This document shows positions 17,979-26,561 of a stretch of DNA of 50,747 nt, one piece after another. The notes beneath the pieces were generated by a model. It did not search any database, was not told the origin of the DNA, and worked only from the letters and a program-made list of their open reading frames with translations. Position numbers and translations under genes: made by a program. The stretch comes from an uncultured Flaviramulus sp. GTDB lineage: Bacteria; Bacteroidota; Bacteroidia; Flavobacteriales; Flavobacteriaceae. The stretch lies in the NCBI GenBank assembly GCA_947495125.1, contig CANLXL010000019.1:1-50747 (forward strand), read 5' to 3'. Numbering within the stretch: the first letter of the stretch is position 1; the number at the start of each line of letters is the position of its first letter.

Positions 17979-17996
17979 TATTATGCGTGCATAATA
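17979..17996. promoter_or_regulatory. Palindrome TATTATGC-GT-GCATAATA upstream of the nitronate monooxygenase-like gene
   Basis: A perfect inverted repeat with 8-bp arms, occupying the -33 region before a TATATTTG -7 element (18002-18009) and 30 nt before the ATG at 18026. A regulator site is plausible. The right arm plus the following bases, TGCATAATATT, recurs at 24700-24710 upstream of another gene. Confidence 0.45.
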
Positions 17997-18025
17997 TTTA
18001 TTATATTTGTTGAAACTTAACAAAA

Positions 18026-18973
18026 ATGTCAACTCAACTTACTAAACTTTTAGAAATAAAACATCCCATTATTCAAGCTCCCATGTTTTTAGTTTCTAAT
18101 GTGGCTATGGTTACCGAGGCCATGAAATCGGGAATAGCAGCGTGTATTCCGGCATTAAACTATAGAACCTTAGAGGAGTTGCGTGCTGCTTTAAGAACGT
18201 TAAAAGCGTCGAAAGTGGAAGGCGGCTCTTTCGGATTTAATCTTATTGTCAATAAATCAAATCTTAAATATAAAGGACAACTTGAGGTTATTTGTGAAGA
18301 AGGCTGCGATTTCATAATCACATCCCTGGGAAGTCCTGAGGAAACTATTAACCAGGCACATAAAGCCGGAATCAAAGTGTTTTGTGATGTTGTAGATTTA
18401 AAGTTCGCAAAGAAAGTTGAAGGTTTAGGTGCCGATGCAGTAATAGCAGTAAATAATCAAGCCGGGGGGCATCGTGGAGATAAATCACCAAGAGACCTCA
18501 TAGAAGAACTGGTAACTCATTGTAATATTCCAATAATTTCGGCTGGAGGAGTTGGTTGTAAATCTGATATTGATGAAATGCTAAGTTATGGGGCCGCAGG
18601 AGTCTCCGTGGGCAGTCCGTTTATTGCCTCCGTTGAAGCCGAAGTCACTAAAGAATACAAACAGGCCTGTGTGGATTATGGAGCCAGAGATATTGTTATG
18701 ACTGAACGTATTTCAGGCACACCGTGTACCGTAATAAACACACCTTATGTTAAGAAAATTGGAACGAAACAGACCTGGCTGGAATCTATTTTAAATAAAA
18801 ACAGGAGGTTGAAAAAGTGGGTGAAAATGATTCGTTTTTCCATAGGAATGAATGCAACAACCAAAGCTGCGACCAAAGCAACATACAAAACGGTTTGGGT
18901 GGCGGGGCCTAGTATTGAACATACTACTAAAATATTAAGCACAAGAGCTATCATAGATCGTTTGGTGAAATAG
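18026..18973 (+). CDS. Nitronate monooxygenase-family FMN enzyme
   Basis: A TIM-barrel flavoprotein of the nitronate monooxygenase / 2-nitropropane dioxygenase family (315 aa). Signature segments are HPIIQAPMFLVSNVAMV at the N-terminus, VNNQAGGHRGDKSPRDL around the catalytic-type histidine, and the FMN phosphate-binding region IISAGGVGCKSDIDEML ... GAAGVSVGSPFIA. Members oxidise alkyl nitronates; others are enoyl reductases (FabK), so the reaction is a family-level call. Its own -7 element, TATATTTG, lies at 18002-18009. Confidence 0.87.
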   Translation: MSTQLTKLLEIKHPIIQAPMFLVSNVAMVTEAMKSGIAACIPALNYRTLEELRAALRTLKASKVEGGSFGFNLIVNKSNLKYKGQLEVICEEGCDFIITSLGSPEETINQAHKAGIKVFCDVVDLKFAKKVEGLGADAVIAVNNQAGGHRGDKSPRDLIEELVTHCNIPIISAGGVGCKSDIDEMLSYGAAGVSVGSPFIASVEAEVTKEYKQACVDYGARDIVMTERISGTPCTVINTPYVKKIGTKQTWLESILNKNRRLKKWVKMIRFSIGMNATTKAATKATYKTVWVAGPSIEHTTKILSTRAIIDRLVK

Positions 18974-19023
18974 TCCAGAACTTAACATGAAACGTGTAAC
19001 TAGGATTCGTCGTGATGGAAGTT

Positions 19024-19818
19024 TTAAACTATGAGGTTATATATTTTATTTCGAAGAAGTATTGCGGAATAAAGTATAAAACTTATTCCCATCATTTCGA
19101 GGAGTTCTTCAAAAATCACTTCTATATAATAAAAGGAAGAAAGGAGATTTTCATCTCTTAAGAATTCATAGCTGAAAACTTCTAAGCCTACTGCCCCAAA
19201 TAAAAAAAGAATAACACCAAATAGTATCATATTTGTTTCCTTTTTATAATTTTTATGAAGCTTTATAATGGTTTTCAATGAAAAAAGGATAAATAAAGCA
19301 CAAAATGCGAGGTATGGAAATATCCAAATGCCATGATTTTGCTTAAAGGAAGGAAGATCATCTAGATGTTTTGAAAGTCTAAAAAATCTTTCATGTACTG
19401 AAAAAAACTCATCAAATGAAAGAAAAACAAAACCTAAACTAAGAACTCCGAAAAAAACTCTAAATGAAATGCCTTGTAACTTTTTATTGAGCGAAATAGA
19501 AAGGAAAACAATACCAACAAGGAATAACTGTCCTGCTGAAAACAACGAAGGAATAGTGAATTCACCATCAAGATCAAATAAGCCAAGTATAAGCACTGGT
19601 GTCTGGTCAATGAGATTGATAACAAAATAAATAGATACTAAAATCAGTTCAAAACTCAAAAGAAAATAAAGAAAATGTCTACAATCTCGTGGAGAAATAT
19701 AAATTTTGGTTTCCATACTGTTATTTGTAAGGTTATTCATGTAATTGTATGAAATATTATTGGTATGATTAATAAATATTTGATTAACCCTCATTTTTTT
19801 AAGATTATCGACACTCAT
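19024..19818 (-). CDS. Unrecognised multi-pass membrane protein with conserved-looking acidic/histidine motifs
   Basis: I do not recognise this 264-residue protein. It has about seven hydrophobic segments. Polar residues stand out in or next to helices: FLSFDEFFSVHERFF, GAVGLEVFSYEFL and EVIFEELLEMMGI. A D-E-x4-H-E plus E/EE pattern of this kind could be a membrane metal site, but that is speculation. The first 34 residues are Asn-rich; an ATG at 19716 (METKIYISPRD) may be the true start. The gene stands alone, is more AT-rich than its neighbours by eye, and is divergent from the PPOX-family gene. Confidence 0.7.
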   Translation of the reverse strand: MSVDNLKKMRVNQIFINHTNNISYNYMNNLTNNSMETKIYISPRDCRHFLYFLLSFELILVSIYFVINLIDQTPVLILGLFDLDGEFTIPSLFSAGQLFLVGIVFLSISLNKKLQGISFRVFFGVLSLGFVFLSFDEFFSVHERFFRLSKHLDDLPSFKQNHGIWIFPYLAFCALFILFSLKTIIKLHKNYKKETNMILFGVILFLFGAVGLEVFSYEFLRDENLLSSFYYIEVIFEELLEMMGISFILYSAILLRNKIYNLIV

Positions 19819-19898
19819 TAATTTAAAGGTTGTAATTAACTAATGATCTTTTTTTCAAAATAACTACATTTGAATGTGTTAATTATTTTGTGTGTTTT

Positions 19899-20504
19899 AT
19901 GAAGATAACTGAAATATCTCAACTACGAGAGCTCTATGGATTTGCAAAAGGTAGAGCCAAAGACAAAGTATTTTCTAAATTAGATAAACATGCCATTAAC
20001 TTTATTGAAAAGTCACCATTTTTGGTAATATCTACATCAAATAAAAAAGGAAAGCTTGATGCATCTCCGCGAGGAGGAAAATCTGGATTTGTAAAAGTTA
20101 CCGGCGAACGGATATTGATTATTCCGGATGCGAAAGGAAATAATAGAATAGATAGTTTAACTAATATTATTGAAACTAATCAGGTTGGATTATTGTTTTT
20201 AATTCCGGGTGTGGATGAAACATTGCGAGTTAACGGTAGTGCTTATATAACAACCGATTCGAAATATTTAGAGTTATTTCCTTTAGAACAAAACACCCCG
20301 AAGTCATTTATAATTATTACCGTAGAAGAGATGTTCTTGCATTGTGCGAAAGCTTTTATGCGCTCGAGATTATGGCACGAAGAGTCATTAATAAACAGAA
20401 AAGAACTGCCAACTATTGGAGAGATGCTTAAAGATCAATTACAGTCTGAAGACCATGTTGAATCTCAGGAAGAGATGATAAAGCGGTATCAAAAAGATTT
20501 ATAA
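19899..20504 (+). CDS. Pyridoxamine 5'-phosphate oxidase-family (FMN-binding split barrel) protein, MSMEG_1061-like
   Basis: A flavin- or F420-binding split-barrel protein of about 201 residues. The barrel core FLVISTSNKKGKLDASPRGG followed by ILIIPDAKGNNRIDSLTNI matches the MSMEG_1061-type subfamily, whose members are FMN-dependent oxidoreductases of unknown substrate rather than true PdxH. The frame can be read from GTG at 19890, but ATG at 19899 (MKITEISQL) is preferred. A -7 element TACATTTG lies at 19865-19872. A strong terminator overlaps the stop codon. Confidence 0.83.
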   Translation: MKITEISQLRELYGFAKGRAKDKVFSKLDKHAINFIEKSPFLVISTSNKKGKLDASPRGGKSGFVKVTGERILIIPDAKGNNRIDSLTNIIETNQVGLLFLIPGVDETLRVNGSAYITTDSKYLELFPLEQNTPKSFIIITVEEMFLHCAKAFMRSRLWHEESLINRKELPTIGEMLKDQLQSEDHVESQEEMIKRYQKDL

Positions 20505-20533
20505 TACCTATTATTAGGTATTTGCTTTTTCTT
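20503..20533 (+). terminator. Terminator after the PPOX-family gene
   Basis: A perfect 8-bp stem AATACCTA-TTAT-TAGGTATT beginning inside the stop codon, followed by TGCTTTTTCTT. Confidence 0.7.
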
Positions 20534-20561
20534 ATCTTTAAAAGATTCAATCTAACTTTAT

Positions 20562-22205
20562 ATGACATCTTTTAATTCGCCCTTAGACGCTTTTTTATAT
20601 TGGGAAGCTAAAACCCCGGATCGGATATTTTTAAAACAGCCTGTTGACTCAAAATTATACACTTATACCTTTAAACAGGCTGGAGATGAGGTTCGAAAAA
20701 TGGCATCATCAATTAAAGCTTATAATTTTCCTAGAAGAAGTCATATAGCCTTACTTTCAAAGAACTGCGCGCATTGGATGATGTCTGATTTAGCTATTAT
20801 GATGTCCGATCATGTATCCATTCCAATTTACCCGACATTAAATGCTGAATCTATAAATCAGATTTTGGTACATAGTGAATCTAAAGCCATTATCATTGGA
20901 AAACTGGATAATTTTCAATCTCAAAAACCTGGAATTCCTGATATTCATAAAATCAGCATTGGCTTATATCATCAAAGAGAGGGCACACTTTGGGAAGATA
21001 TCATGCAATCTCAAAAGGCATTACAAGAAATACCGCGTATGCATAAATCGGATTTACATACTATTATTTATACCTCCGGAACAACGGGAACTCCAAAAGG
21101 TGTGATGCATACCATCGGGAACTTTATGGAAAGTACCAGTGCGATTGAATCTATGATTAAGTTATCTCAAACTCCGCGTTTCTTTTCGTACCTGCCTTTA
21201 GCTCATGTTGCTGAACGTGTGGGTGTTGGAACTTATGGGTTAATTATTGGTGCCGAGTTTTCGTTTCCCGAATCTTTAGAGACGTTCGCTTCAGATCTGG
21301 AAACTTGCCAACCGCATTTGTTTTTTGCCGTTCCCAGGATATGGGCAAAGTTTCAGGAAAAAATATTAGAAAAGCTTCCACAGAAAAAATTAAATTTTTT
21401 GTTGCGTATTCCTCTGCTTAATGACGTTATTAAAAGGAAACTCAAACAAAAACTAGGACTTAGACATGCCGAGTTTATTGTTTCGGGAGCTGCGCCTCTG
21501 TCTGCAAATCTTATGCATTGGTTTGAGAACATAGGAGTGACTATTTTTCAAGCATATGGTATGACAGAAGACTGTATCATCTCTCATAGCAATAGACCTC
21601 AGGTCAATAAAATTGGAACCGTAGGGAAGGCGCTGCCCGATGTAGAAACTAAGCTTTCCCCGGAAGGAGAAATTTTAATAAAGAATACTTGTTTAATGAA
21701 AGGCTATTATAAAGCCCCGGATATTACAGCCACTGCTTTTAACGCCGAAGGCTATTTAAAAACGGGAGACATAGGTGAGTACGGTCATGATGGTTATTTA
21801 AGCATTACCGGGCGTATAAAAGATCAATTTAAAACTGATAAAGGAAAATATATCTCTCCCACACCAATAGAGTTACAGCTGTCTAAGAGTGCTGATATTG
21901 AACAGATTTGTATTGTTGGTACAGGAATTCCACAACCTATTGCCCTTATTACCTTGTCTGAAGCCGGAAAAGCGAAGTCTAAGATTGATTTAACGGATAG
22001 TTTAGTTGATGCTGTAAATCAAATAAATCCGGGTCTGGAAAAACACGAGCGCATTGAGAAGGTTGTTATCATGAAAGAAGAATGGAATGTCGATAATGGA
22101 TTAACAACCCCAACATTAAAAGTAAAGCGCAATAGCATAGAAAAAATCCATCGCGATTTTTATAAATCATGGTTTAAAATGGAAGATATGGTTCTCTTTG
22201 AGTAA
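20562..22205 (+). CDS. Long-chain acyl-CoA synthetase (AMP-binding family)
   Basis: Activates fatty acids to acyl-CoA through an acyl-adenylate. The 547-residue protein carries the ATP/AMP signature TIIYTSGTTGTPKGVMHTIG, the motif FQAYGMTEDCIISHSN, the hinge-type motif GYLKTGDIGEYGHDGYLSITGRIKD, and the C-terminal KVKRNSIEKIH with the adenylation-type lysine region. Sequence is of the FadD15/long-chain type. It lies between two terminator/promoter regions and appears monocistronic. Confidence 0.92.
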   Translation: MTSFNSPLDAFLYWEAKTPDRIFLKQPVDSKLYTYTFKQAGDEVRKMASSIKAYNFPRRSHIALLSKNCAHWMMSDLAIMMSDHVSIPIYPTLNAESINQILVHSESKAIIIGKLDNFQSQKPGIPDIHKISIGLYHQREGTLWEDIMQSQKALQEIPRMHKSDLHTIIYTSGTTGTPKGVMHTIGNFMESTSAIESMIKLSQTPRFFSYLPLAHVAERVGVGTYGLIIGAEFSFPESLETFASDLETCQPHLFFAVPRIWAKFQEKILEKLPQKKLNFLLRIPLLNDVIKRKLKQKLGLRHAEFIVSGAAPLSANLMHWFENIGVTIFQAYGMTEDCIISHSNRPQVNKIGTVGKALPDVETKLSPEGEILIKNTCLMKGYYKAPDITATAFNAEGYLKTGDIGEYGHDGYLSITGRIKDQFKTDKGKYISPTPIELQLSKSADIEQICIVGTGIPQPIALITLSEAGKAKSKIDLTDSLVDAVNQINPGLEKHERIEKVVIMKEEWNVDNGLTTPTLKVKRNSIEKIHRDFYKSWFKMEDMVLFE

Positions 22206-22307
22206 TTTTAGCTACATGGACATATTTCCATCAATTTTATGCCATTGAAGATCGAGATTTTTAAATTTTTTATGACAAAAATCAGCTTTAAAAATACTAA
22301 TCTCGAT

Positions 22308-22315
22308 TAACTTTG
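22308..22315 (+). promoter_or_regulatory. -7 element TAACTTTG upstream of hpf
   Basis: A perfect TAnnTTTG match 24 nt before the ATG at 22340; no TTG at the usual distance. It directly follows the right arm of a 9-bp inverted repeat ATCGAGATT (22251-22259) / AATCTCGAT (22299-22307). Confidence 0.5.
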
Positions 22316-22339
22316 AGTATATCTTAAAATTAAATTATT

Positions 22340-22639
22340 ATGACAATAAATATTCAATATGTTCAAATGGCTACGAGTGAATCCATGGACAATTATGTGA
22401 CAAAAAAGTTAAACCAGTTACACAAAAAATATGAATGGATTATTAATGCAGAAGTTCATTTTGGGGTAGAGCATAAGGCCAAAGAAAAGGGTAAAATATG
22501 CAAAATTGAACTTAGTGCACCCGGACCAAGGTTATTTGCAAGTTCTCATGAGGATAACTATGAAGATGCCGTAAAAAGAACGATTAAAGATTTAGAGATT
22601 CAGCTTAAAAAGCGCAAGGAAGTTTTTAAAACATATTAG
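22340..22639 (+). CDS. hpf: Ribosome hibernation-promoting factor, short HPF/RaiA type
   Basis: A 99-residue protein with the S30EA/HPF beta-alpha-beta-beta-beta-alpha fold: INIQYVQMATSESMDNYVTKKL at the N-terminus, and SSHEDNYEDAVKRTIKDLEIQLKKRKE as the second helix. It binds the 30S decoding site and silences ribosomes in stationary phase. It lacks the long C-terminal dimerisation domain. Its own promoter element precedes it; the YjbR gene follows after 26 nt. Confidence 0.93.
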   Translation: MTINIQYVQMATSESMDNYVTKKLNQLHKKYEWIINAEVHFGVEHKAKEKGKICKIELSAPGPRLFASSHEDNYEDAVKRTIKDLEIQLKKRKEVFKTY

Positions 22640-22665
22640 GCCTCTAATCTTTTACATATTTTTTA

Positions 22666-23028
22666 ATGACTCTAGAAACCTATCGGCAATATTGTTTATC
22701 CAAAAAAGGAGTGACCATGTCGTTACCTTTTCCTAAGCTTCAAAATATATTGGTATTTAAAGTCATGGATAAAATGTTCACCGCTACAGACATTAATAGC
22801 TTTGATAGCTTTAGTATTAAATGTGTTCCCGAAACCATTGAGGAGTTAAAAGCACAGTATAGTGCTCTGCAAGACCCCGCATATTTTAGTAAAGTACATT
22901 GGTGCAAAGTCGTTATGGATGGTTCTGTGCCGGATACCATACTTCTTCAATGGTTGGATATTTCCTATGATCTTGTGGCCTCAAAGCTTACCAAAAAGCA
23001 AAAAGAAGCTTTATATAATTATAAATAA
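22666..23028 (+). CDS. MmcQ/YjbR family protein
   Basis: A 120-residue single-domain protein of the MmcQ/YjbR fold (CyaY-like, described as double wing DNA-binding). The pattern YCLSKKGVTMSLPFPKLQNILVF at the N-terminus and HWCKVVMDGSVPDTILLQWLDISYDLVASKL at the C-terminus is typical. Function in the cell is not established for the family. It follows hpf by 26 nt and may share its transcript. Confidence 0.88.
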   Translation: MTLETYRQYCLSKKGVTMSLPFPKLQNILVFKVMDKMFTATDINSFDSFSIKCVPETIEELKAQYSALQDPAYFSKVHWCKVVMDGSVPDTILLQWLDISYDLVASKLTKKQKEALYNYK

Positions 23029-23193
23029 AAAACCTCGATTAGTGTTTCTCAGGATTATTAACTACTATGATAATATTATTAATTGTTAACAATATGTTAA
23101 AGAAACGATAGTTTTTTGTATATTGAGCTAATCATCAGTCAAATACAGTTCTATACAGAGCAAATTAAGTTTTACGAACCAACCCACTTAATT

Positions 23194-23331
23194 ATGAAAA
23201 ATCGTATAGAAAATGTATCGCTAATGTTATTTTTATGCGTTACTGTTTTCGTATTTGTTCAGTTTTTGCTATTATTTATCAATTTTGTAGTTGATAGGCT
23301 TGAGACCGTCAATGTTTCGGTTTTAATCTAG
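23194..23331 (+). CDS. Possible small single-pass membrane protein
   Basis: A 45-codon frame from ATG 23194 encodes MKNRIENVSL followed by one hydrophobic helix (about residues 10-32, LMLFLCVTVFVFVQFLLLFINFVV) and a short tail. The frame also extends upstream to 23116, but that part is less protein-like. The basic N-terminus, single helix and charged tail look like a genuine small membrane protein, but nothing else supports it. Confidence 0.3.
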   Translation: MKNRIENVSLMLFLCVTVFVFVQFLLLFINFVVDRLETVNVSVLI

Positions 23332-23368
23332 ACTTAGAGGTTTAATAGTATGTTTTAGATCGGATTTC

Positions 23369-24619
23369 TTATTCATTAAGAAAATTATCATTGATAATAA
23401 CGTTTCCGTTGTTATCACTAATTTTGGTATGCTTTATTTGTCCGGCACCCAAAAATTTGTAACGAATACCTACAAGTTTCCCCATTGTTTTTGTATACGC
23501 TCCTGAAAATATTTTTTTATCTTCAACAGAGAGGTTTAGCTGTTTTTCTCTAACGTTGATTTTGATATTCTTAAATGACGATAAATCAGCCCCAAAAGCA
23601 GATAGATCTTGCTCCTTTCCATTAAAATATACATCATTAAGCATCACATTAATGTTTGAGATGCACCCGGGGATTGTAAGCGGAAGAATTATAGCGCCTT
23701 TAGTCCCTATAATATAAATCTGTGTTGTTTTGCAGATTGCCCATTTTTCGCTGTAAGTGTGCTTCAGTGTTGCCTCTAAAGTGAAATCATCGGCTGAAAC
23801 GTTACCCATATCCTCAATGAAATGAAACGAAGAAACTATGGGCGTTTTACTCAATTGAATTTCAGAAATTAAATCAGGATTCAGCAATAGTCCGTTATTT
23901 ACAAAATTTTCGGATGGTATATATTTAGGAATAGGCTTATAATCAATAGAAGCACTCCAGCCATTAGATTTTATAAATAGATCATGTTCTTTAATAATGG
24001 TTCCATCAATCACAAGCTTGGCTCTAAAATACCCGGGAAAGTAGTATATCCCTGTTGCCTGTTTTTGTTTTGGGTTTATTTTAATAGTCTTGCTCACATC
24101 CCAATATTGTTGAATATAAACGCTATCTGATTTTATACTGGAAATATCAAAATCAAAAATCACAGAGTTGGGCATATCATTGCTAACCGTTCTGCTTGAA
24201 AACGTGATCTTAGATATATCTTTGGCTGTTAACGTATGCTCTTTGGGACTCACTGTAGAAAATAATGTAATAAAAAGCAGTGCTAATCCGGCGGCCAATG
24301 TGAATACTACCGACATATTTACCATGGGCTTTTTTACGGATTGTTTTTGGCTGTTTTTAAAAGCGCGCCAGTTTTCGAACCCGATAAATTGTGATAATGT
24401 ATTAAGTGTACTAATACTTGGCGAGCTGGTATATTTCACTTTTCCCCAAACACGTTTTAAAGTGGTAGGACTCAATAAAACTTTTGTTTCTTGTTGAATA
24501 GTTTCACTTAGTTCAGTAAAAACCTCACTGTGCCAACTCGAAGAGCTTCCCCAGCCTAGTTTATCTTCAATAATAAGCCTACATTTTAAGATGTGTTCCT
24601 GTTCTTTTTTAGATTCCAT
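23369..24619 (-). CDS. Membrane-anchored protein with predicted N-terminal DNA-binding head and periplasmic sensor-like domain
   Basis: A 416-residue protein of unusual layout. Residues 1-90 form a soluble, helical cytoplasmic domain. Its segment LLSPTTLKRVWGKVKYTSSPS ISTLNTLSQFIGF-NWRAF resembles a helix-turn-helix/XRE-like head seen in Bacteroidota proteins. One membrane helix follows (about 99-120), then a large extracytoplasmic beta-rich domain of nearly 300 residues ending in a lectin-like strand pattern. This is the layout of a one-component membrane regulator. It diverges from a secreted sugar-binding-type protein, which it may control. Domain calls are by eye and the DNA-binding role is inference. 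Confidence 0.7.
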   Translation of the reverse strand: MESKKEQEHILKCRLIIEDKLGWGSSSSWHSEVFTELSETIQQETKVLLSPTTLKRVWGKVKYTSSPSISTLNTLSQFIGFENWRAFKNSQKQSVKKPMVNMSVVFTLAAGLALLFITLFSTVSPKEHTLTAKDISKITFSSRTVSNDMPNSVIFDFDISSIKSDSVYIQQYWDVSKTIKINPKQKQATGIYYFPGYFRAKLVIDGTIIKEHDLFIKSNGWSASIDYKPIPKYIPSENFVNNGLLLNPDLISEIQLSKTPIVSSFHFIEDMGNVSADDFTLEATLKHTYSEKWAICKTTQIYIIGTKGAIILPLTIPGCISNINVMLNDVYFNGKEQDLSAFGADLSSFKNIKINVREKQLNLSVEDKKIFSGAYTKTMGKLVGIRYKFLGAGQIKHTKISDNNGNVIINDNFLNE

Positions 24620-24733
24620 AGGTACTTACAAAAATCGCTTTTTTTTTGACGTTGTACAATATTGAATGTTTTTGAACGAACTTGTTTGTGCGTAATCCAT
24701 GCATAATATTCAACTTTAGTCAAAATTTTTACC

Positions 24734-25831
24734 ATGAAGAGATTTATACACTTAGTTACATTTTTAGCCATGTCCAGCGTTTTTTCGCAAAACATTATTC
24801 CACTAGACACTATACATTGGACTGTTAAAGCACAGTCTTATGTTGCCGAAACCTTTAAAGGAAAAGAAGCTGTTTATATACAGGGAGGCGGGATCATCCT
24901 AAAAAATGAAAAATTCTTAAATGGCACCATTGAGTTCGATATTTTTCTTAAAGAAGAGCAGGCATTTCCGGGAGTAGAGTTTAGAGCCCGTGGTGCACAT
25001 AGTGAACAGTTCTTTTTAAGACCGCATCTTTCAGGAAAAGCGGATGCGAACCAAGCTGCACCAAAGGTCAATGGAATAACACCTTTTCAGCTTAATTTCG
25101 GACCAAAATATTCATTTCCTTACACGTATAAATATAACGACTGGACCCATGTAAAAGTGGTTGTGAATAATGATAAAGCTCAGGTGTTTATGGATTATGC
25201 GGATACACCGAATCTGTCCTGGTATTTGACGCACGATCCTGTTGAGGGTGATATCGTAATAAGAGGAGGACGGTTTTCCGGAATGCATTTAGCAGATATA
25301 AAAGTGACTAAAGAAGCTTCTACTTTGATTCATTTTAATCCTATTGAAAGGGAACCAATTCCCGGGCTCATCCCGGAATGGGAAATCTCCGATATGTTTG
25401 AGGAAAACCTTTTAGACAGCCCCAAAAATATCAATGCCTTAGTAAAAAAGAGAACCTGGCAGGGGAAATTAAAAATTGAAGAAGGCGCAGCCGCAAATAT
25501 TTCGAGATTGCAGCTATTGTATAATGGCGAACCGGGTAATACCGTCTTTGCTAAGCTTATAATCCAATCAGATAAAGATCAGCTAAAGTTATTCGAATTT
25601 GGGTACAGTGATAGGGTAGTGGCCATTTTAAATGGTGAACCCATATATAGAGGAACCAATAAATGGCGTTCAAGAGATTATCGTTACTTAGGCACCATTG
25701 GGTTATTTGATGCCATCTATCTCAATTTAAAAGAAGGTAAAAATGAATTGTTAATGGCTGTTTCAGAAGATTTTGGAGGTTGGTTAATTACCGGAAAATT
25801 TCAAAACACTAATGGTGTTATCTTGAAATAA
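24734..25831 (+). CDS. Secreted DUF1080/concanavalin-like protein
   Basis: A 365-residue exported protein with a signal peptide (residues 1-19, cleavage near VFS-Q). An N-terminal concanavalin-like/DUF1080 (3-keto-disaccharide hydrolase-type) domain spans about 25-195, seen in the pattern ETFKGKEAVYIQGGGIILKN ... GTIEFDIFLKE ... GVEFRARG ... WTHVKVVVNNDKAQVFMDY ... GRFSGMHLADIKV. A second beta-rich domain runs from about 215 to the end. Likely role is binding or hydrolysis of a carbohydrate outside the inner membrane. There is no T9SS sorting domain. It is divergent from the membrane-anchored putative regulator. Confidence 0.8.
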   Translation: MKRFIHLVTFLAMSSVFSQNIIPLDTIHWTVKAQSYVAETFKGKEAVYIQGGGIILKNEKFLNGTIEFDIFLKEEQAFPGVEFRARGAHSEQFFLRPHLSGKADANQAAPKVNGITPFQLNFGPKYSFPYTYKYNDWTHVKVVVNNDKAQVFMDYADTPNLSWYLTHDPVEGDIVIRGGRFSGMHLADIKVTKEASTLIHFNPIEREPIPGLIPEWEISDMFEENLLDSPKNINALVKKRTWQGKLKIEEGAAANISRLQLLYNGEPGNTVFAKLIIQSDKDQLKLFEFGYSDRVVAILNGEPIYRGTNKWRSRDYRYLGTIGLFDAIYLNLKEGKNELLMAVSEDFGGWLITGKFQNTNGVILK

Positions 25832-25895
25832 AATATTTTAATGTTTTGATTATTAATGTTTTACGTTTTAATTTTATAAATAAACGTTAAAATAT

Positions 25896-25926
25896 TTGGT
25901 TTACTAGACGGTCGGTCATATTTTTG
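25896..25926 (+). promoter_or_regulatory. tetR promoter with embedded operator GACGGTCGGTC
   Basis: TTG (25896-25898), 20-nt spacer, then TATTTTTG (25919-25926), which is a full Bacteroidota promoter 19 nt before the ATG. The sequence GACGGTCGGTC (25907-25917) fills the spacer, the classic place for an autorepressor to block RNA polymerase. It is related to the CGAC(C/T)GGT copies before the exporter gene. Confidence 0.65.
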
Positions 25927-25945
25927 CTCTGTAATAATAGAACAG

Positions 25946-26542
25946 ATGATTAAAACCCTTAAGCATGATGCCAAAGCAGATTTCCTTTTAGAAAAGGGAA
26001 TGCCAATACTTTGGAGTAAAGGGTACAATGGTACTAGTGTTAATGATATTGTTAAGGCAGCGGATGTCCCTAAAGGATCGTTTTATTTTTATTTTGACTC
26101 TAAAGAGGATTTTGCAGTTCGCGCCATTGATAAATACTTTTCCATGATGTTTACGCCGGCCCAAGAGATTTTGGAAGATACATCGAAGTCACCCAAACAG
26201 CGTCTTTTGGATTTTCATGAGTATAGAGTGGGCGTATTGAAAGACGAAATGGATTGTAAGATGGGATGCATGGCCTGCAATTTAGGCAGTGAAATGGCGG
26301 AGCATAATGAGAAGATAAGAACGGCAATCCTTGTTAAAGAAGAATTTGTTTTGTCTTTAATCGCTGATGTTATTCAAGAAGCTCAGGATCTGGGAGAGGT
26401 TACCAACCCGATGAAGGCACATGATATTGCGGCTTTTATTGAGGACGCCGGAAAGGGAGCTATGATAAGTATGAAAGAAACCAAAGGGGCATATCCCATA
26501 GACAATGCGCTTAATATGATTACCAACGTATTGTTAAAATAA
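25946..26542 (+). CDS. TetR family transcriptional regulator
   Basis: A 198-residue repressor-type protein. The N-terminal TetR helix-turn-helix (about residues 15-60) is clear in GYNGTSVNDIVKAADVPKGSFYFYFDSKEDFAVRAIDKYF. The C-terminal ligand domain contains the cysteine cluster DCKMGCMACNLGSE (about 109-122), a segment found in the AcuR/YxaF-like branch that often senses electrophiles or lipophilic compounds. It sits directly upstream of the RND transporter with operator-like repeats in both promoters, so it most likely represses itself and the transport genes. Confidence 0.93.
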   Translation: MIKTLKHDAKADFLLEKGMPILWSKGYNGTSVNDIVKAADVPKGSFYFYFDSKEDFAVRAIDKYFSMMFTPAQEILEDTSKSPKQRLLDFHEYRVGVLKDEMDCKMGCMACNLGSEMAEHNEKIRTAILVKEEFVLSLIADVIQEAQDLGEVTNPMKAHDIAAFIEDAGKGAMISMKETKGAYPIDNALNMITNVLLK

Positions 26543-26561
26543 TTTTTTTAATCAACATATA

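Noticed and set aside
24586-24810. Minus-strand 74-codon frame spanning the gap between the anchored regulator and the DUF1080 gene
   Set aside because: It covers the promoter region and the signal peptide of the divergent gene in antisense; nothing supports translation.
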